A stretch of DNA of 6,631 nt from an uncultured Gammaproteobacteria bacterium (GTDB taxonomy: Bacteria; Pseudomonadota; Gammaproteobacteria; Pseudomonadales; DT-91), in assembly GCA_929200485.1 (NCBI GenBank), contig CAKMZU010000056.1:7474-14104 (forward strand), read 5' to 3'. The notes beneath the pieces are model-generated. The model ran no database searches. It had not been told where the DNA came from and saw only the letters and a list, made by a program, of their open reading frames with translations. A program made the translations under genes and the position numbers. Position 1 is the stretch's first letter; each line of letters starts with the position of its first letter. This document shows positions 1 through 5,845 of this stretch, in pieces.

Positions 1-133
1 CTAAGCATGAGGCATTCCTTATTTTTGTTATTATTGAGCGTTACAAACAACTCCTTGCTTTGCCCTTTCCTTATAACACGATTGTAATAAATTACTATTT
101 AGTAAAACTATTTCTTCAAAGGTGTTCTCAGTA

Positions 134-170
134 TGCCCCTTTTAACAAGTGTAAACGGTTAAAAAGGGCA
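134..170 (-). terminator. Hairpin downstream of fklB, possible terminator
   Basis: Arms 134-146 and 158-170 form a 13 bp stem with an 11 nt loop, starting 20 nt after the fklB stop codon. The single non-Watson-Crick position is a G-U wobble in the minus-strand transcript but a C-A mismatch in the plus-strand transcript, which favours a role in the fklB mRNA. No U-tract follows, so it may be a 3' stabilising hairpin or a Rho-dependent end rather than a classical intrinsic terminator. Confidence 0.45.
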
Positions 171-190
171 AATGGATGCTTGTCTTTGTA

Positions 191-811
191 TTACACAATA
201 TCCAGCAAATGAACTTCAAAGACTAAAACGGATTGAGGTGGAATCGATGGCGGAGCACCGGCCTCACCATAGGCTAGCTCAGGCGGCAATGTGATTCGCC
301 ATTTGTCGCCGACATTCATCATTTGAAGCGCTTCGGTCCAGCCGCTGATGACCTGTGTGACACCGAAGGTTGCAGGTTCATCTCTTTCTACAGAGCTGTC
401 GAATACCTGTCCGTCGATAAAGGTTCCGTGATAGTGGACTTTAACCGTTGATGATTCGCTGGGTTTTTCACCTGAGCCTTGCTCCAGGACTTCGTATTGA
501 ATACCGCTGTCAGTTACCTGGATGCCTTCTCGCTTGGCATTTTCTTGTAAATAAGAAAGGCCAAGTTCATTCATTTTTTTTGCATCTTCCGCTTTTTTCG
601 CTTCAATCTGCTGTTGAACTTCAGCGTAGGCTTGATTCAAATCTGTTTCAGAAAGGGTGATGGGGTTTTGCTCAATAATATCTTTGATGCCTTGGCAGAC
701 AAGTTCTACATCCATTTGGTTAAATTGATTGCGTAATAACTGTTGGCCGAATTGAAGCCCAAAGCCATAGCTGACTTTTTCTTCGGCAGTTTTAAGTGCG
801 TTGTCACTCAT
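191..811 (-). CDS. fklB: FKBP-type peptidyl-prolyl cis-trans isomerase, FklB-like
   Basis: This protein catalyses cis-trans isomerisation of Xaa-Pro bonds and probably acts as a cytoplasmic folding helper. From the ATG at 811 it has 206 residues, the usual FklB length. The N-terminal half (about 1-90) is the helical FKBP_N dimerisation region, containing 'EEKVSYGFGLQFGQQL' and a charged helix ending in 'LSYLQENAKREG'. The C-terminal half is a full FKBP domain with 'VKVHYHGTFIDGQVFDSS', 'VISGWTEALQMMNVGDKW', 'PPELAYGEAG', 'IPPQSVLVFEVHLLDI'; the substrate-pocket residues (Tyr, Phe-Asp, Val-Ile, Trp, Tyr, Phe) are present. There is no signal peptide or lipobox, which separates it from secreted FkpA/Mip. 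The frame opens 12 bases upstream at a TTG (823), giving four extra residues; the ATG is preferred because it matches family length. It is divergent from the motor operon and probably an unrelated housekeeping gene. Confidence 0.93.
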   Translation of the reverse strand: MSDNALKTAEEKVSYGFGLQFGQQLLRNQFNQMDVELVCQGIKDIIEQNPITLSETDLNQAYAEVQQQIEAKKAEDAKKMNELGLSYLQENAKREGIQVTDSGIQYEVLEQGSGEKPSESSTVKVHYHGTFIDGQVFDSSVERDEPATFGVTQVISGWTEALQMMNVGDKWRITLPPELAYGEAGAPPSIPPQSVLVFEVHLLDIV

Positions 812-925
812 TGGATTATCCAAAAACTCATTTAATTTGCAATTTTACCGTAGTTTAGGCTTCAGCACGATACAAACTGTGCACAAAATTAAACTTGAGA
901 ATAAAAATGTGCGTTGGAAATTCAG

Positions 926-934
926 TGCTATAGT
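926..934 (+). promoter_or_regulatory. Candidate extended -10 promoter for the motor operon
   Basis: TGCTATAGT matches the extended -10 form TGnTATAnT. No good -35 hexamer lies 16-18 bases upstream, which is tolerated for extended -10 promoters. Transcription would start near 941, giving a leader of about 120 nt before the first gene at 1063. This is a motif match only. Confidence 0.35.
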
Positions 935-1062
935 GTATTGAAGCAGTTGATTGAACTAAAGAGAGCATTGGCACACGAAGTTTTATTCCTGTTAGTCAAT
1001 CCGAAAGAGAAGGGATGAAGCTTAAGTCAATATCTGGAAATGGATGTCCAAGAGAATAAATA

Positions 1063-2100
1063 ATGGCTCGATGGTTTTATGCATTAAACACGTTATTGGT
1101 TCTAGTGAGTTGTTGGGTTGTTGTCGATTTACTTGATGTATCAAGCTATATTGCGGCGATGTTAACCTCAGCTTTGCTACTTGGTACTTCGCTTGTTTTA
1201 TTCTATCGGTTGCCATCAGCCGACATTCATCAATATTTGATTAAACTTAATCTGGTGATGATCGGTATACTCTCTTTAAGTTCTTTACCATTAGTGTTGC
1301 AGATCATCCAAAACAAACAGCATTGGCAGTTAGTGCAACTCATCCCCTTCATTTTATGTTTGTGCGGGCTGTATTTTTCCTACGCTTTTCTTGGAGTTTT
1401 GCACCAGGTCAAACAGCAAACGGTTGAGCCCTATGAGTTGATTAACCGTATTTTTTCAGGTTCTTCCGTTATTCTCGCCTTGTTTTTGGCTATTCCTGCC
1501 ACAGTATTTTTACTTATGGTTATGATTAATGCAGAAGCTGGATGGTTGTCTATTCTAGCCGTTAAGTTCTCGGAGCGGGGCATTATCCCGCCGCTTACAC
1601 TGTTAATTTTTATCTGGTCTTTAATAATGTTTGCGCATAAGTTTTGTACGTTAATCATAGAAAAGAATACCTTTATAAAGACCCCGTCAGAATCAGCCCT
1701 GTTAAGAGCCTTTGCTTTATTAAAATCCCAATCGCCCGGGTATGCCTCAACCAATGATCAAGTGGCTATATTTACTGATTTGATTTGGAAGACATCCATC
1801 GATTTTTATACATTGCCTCGATTTATCAGCTGGGCAATTCCTGTTTTGGGTTTTATAGGAACGGTTTTGGGTATCTCGTTAGCTTCGCAAGGTATCCTGG
1901 AAATGTTAAGTGAGAGCCAGCAAACAGAAAATATGATCCAGCATCTAGGTCTGGCAATATCGCCTTTAGGTATAGCATTTGACACGACGTTAATTGCGTT
2001 ATCTTTAAGTGTTGGATTGGTTCTTTTGCAGACGGCATTGCAACACTATGAGCAGAACTTGCTGTTGGCCATTGAGAGAGAAGTCAGGCAATACGCATAA
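1063..2100 (+). CDS. MotA/TolQ/ExbB-family proton-channel subunit with extra N-terminal membrane helices
   Basis: This is the predicted channel subunit of an inner-membrane ion-driven motor. In this family a pentamer surrounds a dimer of single-pass partner proteins and turns ion flow into rotation. The 345 residues contain about eight hydrophobic helices, near 5-24, 29-48, 59-81, 90-111, 132-155, 173-193, 254-275 and 299-324. The last two carry the family signature: 'RFISWAIPVLGFIGTVLGIS' (Pro260, Gly266-Thr267) and 'LGIAFDTTLIALSLSVGLVL' (Thr308-Thr309). Thr267 and Thr308/309 match the polar channel threonines of ExbB/TolQ. Classical ExbB/TolQ have three helices and MotA four, so the first four are additional. 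The 194-250 segment is the likely cytoplasmic loop. A TAA lies in frame at 1057, and a weak AGAGA ribosome site at 1051-1055 supports the ATG at 1063. Family assignment is firm; the motor's task is inferred. Confidence 0.88.
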   Translation: MARWFYALNTLLVLVSCWVVVDLLDVSSYIAAMLTSALLLGTSLVLFYRLPSADIHQYLIKLNLVMIGILSLSSLPLVLQIIQNKQHWQLVQLIPFILCLCGLYFSYAFLGVLHQVKQQTVEPYELINRIFSGSSVILALFLAIPATVFLLMVMINAEAGWLSILAVKFSERGIIPPLTLLIFIWSLIMFAHKFCTLIIEKNTFIKTPSESALLRAFALLKSQSPGYASTNDQVAIFTDLIWKTSIDFYTLPRFISWAIPVLGFIGTVLGISLASQGILEMLSESQQTENMIQHLGLAISPLGIAFDTTLIALSLSVGLVLLQTALQHYEQNLLLAIEREVRQYA

Positions 2101-2147
2101 AATATTGTAGTTTAATCTAACACATAACATTAACCCTTAATTATTAA

Positions 2148-2687
2148 TTGCGACGCACAGATTTCACTGAAACCATGATTGACCCTGGCGGAATAGATCA
2201 AAATGACGATATGCCAATGATAGAGATCTTCGGTGGTCTGTTTGCTGTGTTGTTGGTGCTCTTCGTTATTATCACATTATTATCAAGTTATCAGGAAACC
2301 ACGCGACTCGATGATTCTGCAGAGCCGGGTGAATTTACGGTAGGTTTTCAGGGAGAGGGAGAAGGGCATGTTGTTATCAGTTCTCCCAATGGGATTTTTA
2401 TTCCATCACTGGGTAAACGATTGGATAAGAAGAGTATTTGTGCCAAAAATAGTGCCTTTATTCCTTTTTCAAAAGACATTTATCTAAATCAAAAACAACA
2501 GATTATTTTTGCTATCGTCAGTGGTGGTGTGTCTTCTATGGCAATTGCTCGAGATTGTTTAAGACAAGTACTGTATAAAAAACAATTAACCATTGGCTGG
2601 ATCATTGCTGATGATGAACTGCTGAAATCAATGAGTTTGAATCAATTGCCTGATTATATAAAACATGCCGTCGATGAGAAAAAATGA
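2148..2687 (+). CDS. ExbD/TolR-like single-pass membrane protein (motor partner subunit 1)
   Basis: This 179-residue protein has a short cytoplasmic N-terminus, one membrane helix (about 25-45) and a periplasmic domain of about 130 residues. The helix entry 'DDMPMIEIFGGLFAVLLVLF' resembles the ExbD/TolR pattern in which a proline precedes an acidic residue that carries the ion; here that residue is Glu26 rather than the usual Asp. The periplasmic part (about 60-158) is predicted alpha/beta, with 'QQIIFAIVSGGVSSMAIARD' resembling the strand-helix of ExbD C-terminal domains. Two cysteines (98 and 136) could form a disulphide. There is no OmpA-type peptidoglycan-binding domain. It starts 47 nt after the channel gene. 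The first possible start is TTG 2148, directly after an in-frame TAA at 2145; ATG 2175 would give 170 residues and keep the helix. Neither has a clear Shine-Dalgarno. The similarity is by pattern, not close identity. Confidence 0.75.
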   Translation: MRRTDFTETMIDPGGIDQNDDMPMIEIFGGLFAVLLVLFVIITLLSSYQETTRLDDSAEPGEFTVGFQGEGEGHVVISSPNGIFIPSLGKRLDKKSICAKNSAFIPFSKDIYLNQKQQIIFAIVSGGVSSMAIARDCLRQVLYKKQLTIGWIIADDELLKSMSLNQLPDYIKHAVDEKK

Positions 2688-4218
2688 ACTGAAAACGTCA
2701 TTTCCTGCAACGGCTGGGATTGCGTTAGCTGATATTCTCGCCAATGGTGTTGCGGTTATTCTTTTATTGATCGTCGTTAACCTGACAGTGAAACAGGAAA
2801 AGGTCCATGATTTAATTGAAACCATAGAAGAAGTTTCTCTCCTGTTAAGTCGTGACTTTGCTAAAAAAGTTATTCATAACGCATTACCCACCAGTGCACC
2901 CGCGCAACTCCATGATTATAAAGGGTCCCATATTGATCGATACCCTGTATTTGCTCGCATGCCTGTGTTTGAGATACATAAAGAAGGCGTCAGGGATTAT
3001 TTTTCTAATACCTTTTGGAGCAAAAATGAATTATTACAAAGAGATAATGCGCTTGATCAGTTTTTGCTGTCTTTGAATGAGGGGCAGCTCAGGCGGATAC
3101 GTGTTGATGTTTATAGTATTGAATCGTTTTATTTATTCATCTCTATACTAAAGGATCATGCTATTACTGTCAGGCATTGGCATTTTTATGGCGAAGATCA
3201 ATTGCCTAAGGGCATGGATTCAATAGAGCACAACCTCCAGGATAACGCAGTGATTAAGGGTAAAGAAGCTCAGATGACGCTCAATGGATTGAGTCGACTG
3301 CCTCAAGGCGCTGAGCTTAGGGAATGGTCAGCCGTTGCGCAGCGGTTTGATGCCACATTGGAAACCAGTCCAAAAGATCTTGCAGAAACCGAAAGTTTAC
3401 CCTCGTTAAAGCCTGATGCAACTTCACAAATGGCATTGATTCAAACGCATACCCAGAAATTAAAGTTGTCTATTGCAAAAGAAATGCAAGAGGCTAAATC
3501 CAACAACAATGACACAATGCCTGTGAATGACTTTCAGAATGTCATTGCGTTTATTTTTCATCTATTAATTACCGGGAATGAAAAAGTAGAGCAAGAGCAA
3601 TTTGATTACCTGACAAGAATTTCTTTAATGGATGAGATGATCAACTATATCTATCGATTCCCAAAATTATCACCTTATCGGGGTTTTATGGTTGAGAAAG
3701 TGGCCAACCTTATGGGTATGTCGGAATCCAGTACGTTAAAAGGAGATGAGATTCTGATTGAAAAAGATAAGGGTAAAAAAGCAGCGGTTGTAGTGCCTGT
3801 GAATCAGCCGATTAAAAAAATCGGGGTAGTCTCTGATCAGGAAATAGAGGCCAACAGATACCCTGTCAGCTTTTCGCTTCGCTTGTATCCTGCAGCCTTT
3901 GAGGGGGTTCATTTATCTTTAACTCCAAGAAGTTTGCTTTTGTTGCCGCTTGAAAATCAGTCGCAAGCCCTTTATCAGTGGCAGTTAGTCGCCGTGATGG
4001 ATAGGGTAACGTTAAATACCACCGTTGGATTTGTTTACGGCCAAGTCATTGACGGCAAGCTGCACATTGTTTCGAATGAAAATGAGTTAATCGTGGGGGG
4101 GCATATATTAACTCGGAACGCCAGTGTTGATGAGTCGCGGCATCAAAGAAGGCTGCTGTGGTTTTATCTTCTTATTTTCCTTTTAGGTCTAGTCTTGCTT
4201 GTCAGGTGGAGGAAATAA
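2665..4218 (+). CDS. MotB/ExbD-like membrane protein with membrane helices at both ends (motor partner subunit 2)
   Basis: I do not recognise a named family for this 517-residue protein. Its N-terminus, 'ATAGIALADILANGVAVILL' followed by more hydrophobic residues to about 41, resembles the MotB/ExbD helix with the ion-binding acid at Asp23. A periplasmic segment of about 450 residues follows. It has an alpha/beta region (about 45-180, including 'RRIRVDVYSIESFYLFISIL'), a polar low-complexity linker (about 215-265), a helical section (about 270-350) and a beta-rich part (about 385-490). A second helix ('LLWFYLLIFLLGLVLLV', about 497-513) ends in a basic RWRK tail, so both termini should be cytoplasmic. 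There is no OmpA-like domain and no cysteine. It overlaps the previous gene by 23 nt from ATG 2665, or 14 nt from ATG 2674, implying translational coupling. The motor role is inferred from Asp23 and context. Confidence 0.72.
   Translation: MPSMRKNELKTSFPATAGIALADILANGVAVILLLIVVNLTVKQEKVHDLIETIEEVSLLLSRDFAKKVIHNALPTSAPAQLHDYKGSHIDRYPVFARMPVFEIHKEGVRDYFSNTFWSKNELLQRDNALDQFLLSLNEGQLRRIRVDVYSIESFYLFISILKDHAITVRHWHFYGEDQLPKGMDSIEHNLQDNAVIKGKEAQMTLNGLSRLPQGAELREWSAVAQRFDATLETSPKDLAETESLPSLKPDATSQMALIQTHTQKLKLSIAKEMQEAKSNNNDTMPVNDFQNVIAFIFHLLITGNEKVEQEQFDYLTRISLMDEMINYIYRFPKLSPYRGFMVEKVANLMGMSESSTLKGDEILIEKDKGKKAAVVVPVNQPIKKIGVVSDQEIEANRYPVSFSLRLYPAAFEGVHLSLTPRSLLLLPLENQSQALYQWQLVAVMDRVTLNTTVGFVYGQVIDGKLHIVSNENELIVGGHILTRNASVDESRHQRRLLWFYLLIFLLGLVLLVRWRK
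4208..4212 (+). promoter_or_regulatory. Strong Shine-Dalgarno fixing the start of the FGE-domain gene
   Basis: GGAGG lies 7 nt before ATG 4220, inside the last codons of the preceding gene, whose TAA is 4216-4218. It decides for ATG 4220 over the upstream in-frame TTG at 4199, which would add seven residues encoded by the ribosome site itself. Confidence 0.85.
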
Positions 4219-4219
4219 G

Positions 4220-5740
4220 ATGAAATCCATAGGTGCATCACTTTTCCTTTGTCTTTTTATTTTAATGGCAGCGTATTTTTTACCAAAATTTTGGGCGGAA
4301 CAATCGCTATCGACAGTTGTTTTATCGTATGCTGAAGAAACATCAAGTGTTGACTCCGCACTTGATTTATTAATCATCAATAATATAAAAAACTTATCGG
4401 CACTGGACCGATCAAACTGGGAGTTAGTAGAACAACCTCTACGATTGAAAGGGCAAATCAGTGCAACCAAGCTCTGGGTTGATCAATGCGAGGTGAGTCA
4501 GAGTGCTTATAGTCAATTTATAAACTGGCACAATAGTCACCATAGTGAGTATCTGCCACCTTCAACATTGGAAAATCATCGAATTGCTGGAATGAAGAAT
4601 GCACCCGTTGCTGGTATTTCTCATCAGGCAGCAAAAAAATATTGTCAGCATGCTGGGGGTAGGCTGCCGAGTCAGAGGGAGTTTTATGCGCTCTCTCAAG
4701 ATGCAAGCGCGCTGTCAGGGAATACGGCGAGCTTATACCCTTATGGTAATACCTATAACTTGAAAACAAGGCCGTTTTCTGAACCGTGGTTGAATGCTTT
4801 TTTGGCATGCGATCAACAAACGGCTGATATAACTCACGCAAAACTGATTAATTTAAGTAGTGGGGTGTCTGAATGGGTAGTATCCACTGACAGTCCCGTT
4901 GCGATGGGAGGCAATGGATTTGATTTGCTGCCTGAAGTCAGTTCATTGAATTTGATAAAACGACGGTTTAATAATAATCAGTCATTGAATCAGGTGGGCT
5001 TTCGATGTGTGTATGAAAGCCAAATACATCAATCCTCCTGGGATACAAAGATTGTTGCTAATCAAGTCTCATTGGGTAAATTAATCAATAGTCAACAGCC
5101 TGAATCACAACTGATCTCCTACCTACCAACCATTGAGCAAGACAGTTTATTGAATTTAACAAAAAAACTACCAAAGCACTCCCCCAAGATATGGGTGACA
5201 AAAAATGAAATCAGTGTCAGTCAATATCGTAAGTTTTTGATGGATCCTTTCGTGTATTTAAAATTCTATGCCAATGAAAGAGAGCCTGTAGGTCTTAGTT
5301 ATAGACCTCAAAACTGGAAGGATCAGCAAATAACACCCGATAGCGCCGTTAGGTTTGTTGATTGGTGGTCGGCTTATGCATTCGCTAACTGGATAGGAGG
5401 AAGACTTCCTTCAGAGAGAGAGTGGTTGAGAATCGCGGAACGCTATACTCAATTACCCGAGCCTCGGATGCTTGACGAAGGCCAGGTGTTGCTTGGTGAA
5501 TCAATAAAAGATCAAGACGAAATTGACTCAGATAAAGCGTTATCAATCAGCTTGCTCAAGGGTGTGTCAGAATGGACTAAAACGGCACAGTTTCAAGGAG
5601 GTATTGCTAAGTTTGTTGTTAAAGGGGGTAACTTTATACTCCCGGTAGAGACCCAAACGCCAGCGTTTTCTCTATATATGTCACCAGAGCAAAAATCTTC
5701 TTATACAGGGTTTAGAGTAGTTTTTGATCAAGAATACTGA
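4220..5740 (+). CDS. Membrane-anchored tandem FGE/SUMF1-domain protein, probably non-catalytic
   Basis: This 506-residue protein has one N-terminal hydrophobic helix (about 5-22) that is either an anchor or a Sec signal. Cys11 is not in a lipobox, so a lipoprotein is unlikely. Two FGE-sulfatase domains follow. Domain 1 (about 80-266) has 'CEVSQSAYSQF', 'AGGRLPSQREF' (145-155), 'YPYGN' (173-177), 'GVSEW' (215-219), 'MGGNGF' (229-234) and 'GFRCV' (260-264). Domain 2 (about 322-504) has 'NEISVSQYRKF', 'GGRLPSEREW' (393-402), 'GVSEW' (448-452), 'KGGNF' (468-472) and 'GFRVV' (497-501). True FGEs carry a catalytic cysteine pair after the GG motif. Domain 1 has no cysteine there (only Cys90, 142, 197 and 263), and domain 2 has none at all, so a structural or ligand-binding role is likely, as for GldK. 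No EgtB-type DinB domain is present. It lies 1 nt after the preceding stop, so it is cotranslated with the motor genes. Confidence 0.88.
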   Translation: MKSIGASLFLCLFILMAAYFLPKFWAEQSLSTVVLSYAEETSSVDSALDLLIINNIKNLSALDRSNWELVEQPLRLKGQISATKLWVDQCEVSQSAYSQFINWHNSHHSEYLPPSTLENHRIAGMKNAPVAGISHQAAKKYCQHAGGRLPSQREFYALSQDASALSGNTASLYPYGNTYNLKTRPFSEPWLNAFLACDQQTADITHAKLINLSSGVSEWVVSTDSPVAMGGNGFDLLPEVSSLNLIKRRFNNNQSLNQVGFRCVYESQIHQSSWDTKIVANQVSLGKLINSQQPESQLISYLPTIEQDSLLNLTKKLPKHSPKIWVTKNEISVSQYRKFLMDPFVYLKFYANEREPVGLSYRPQNWKDQQITPDSAVRFVDWWSAYAFANWIGGRLPSEREWLRIAERYTQLPEPRMLDEGQVLLGESIKDQDEIDSDKALSISLLKGVSEWTKTAQFQGGIAKFVVKGGNFILPVETQTPAFSLYMSPEQKSSYTGFRVVFDQEY

Positions 5741-5817
5741 TTTTATATTTTTTGATTTGATACTCTTGGTGGTCACACGAGTAAAAATAACAATATTTCG
5801 GCTCTTCTCCGCTTTAG

Positions 5818-5844
5818 TGTTTAATTTTCGGTCGTAATTAAACA
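5818..5844. repeat. AT-rich inverted repeat between convergent genes
   Basis: Perfect 9 bp arms, TGTTTAATT at 5818-5826 and its complement at 5836-5844, flank a 9 nt loop. The repeat begins one base past the stop codon of the minus-strand gene and lies 77 bases beyond the end of the FGE-domain gene. The stem is AT-rich and no U-tract follows on either strand, so it is at best a weak bidirectional terminator. No other convincing terminator was seen in the 105 nt gap. Confidence 0.4.
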
Positions 5845-5845
5845 T

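Noticed and set aside
1..20. On the minus strand, an AAGGA (complement of 16-20) lies 7 nt before an ATG at 8-6, which could start a gene running off the left edge in the same direction as fklB.
   Set aside because: Fewer than three codons are visible, so it cannot be judged.
7..87. Plus-strand 26-residue ORF with a leucine-rich start resembling a tiny signal peptide.
   Set aside because: No ribosome site, very short, and located in AT-rich intergenic DNA; likely chance.
92..105. Inverted repeat TTACTA-TT-TAGTAA, a possible operator.
   Set aside because: Short, AT-only apart from two bases, and expected by chance in such AT-rich sequence.
811..840. Minus-strand TTGCAA and GATAAT with 16 bp spacing, resembling a sigma-70 promoter for fklB.
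   Set aside because: The -10 would lie about 5 bases before the chosen ATG, so transcription would start inside the gene.
878..885. Perfect palindrome TGTGCACA in the divergent intergenic region, a possible regulator site.
   Set aside because: About one 8 bp palindrome is expected by chance in 240 bases, and it fits no operator I recognise (it is not a CRP site).
1063..5740. Zorya defence system.
   Set aside because: Only a ZorAB-like motor pair could be argued; no ZorC, ZorD or ZorE-type gene is present, and the partner proteins lack an OmpA-type domain.
4220..5740. Active formylglycine-generating enzyme or EgtB-type sulfoxide synthase.
   Set aside because: Catalytic cysteines are missing from both domains, no DinB-type iron-binding domain is present, and no sulfatase gene is nearby.
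5730..5771. Imperfect inverted repeat spanning the FGE gene stop codon with a T-rich loop, considered as the operon terminator.
   Set aside because: The stem is broken by mismatches and no U-tract follows it.
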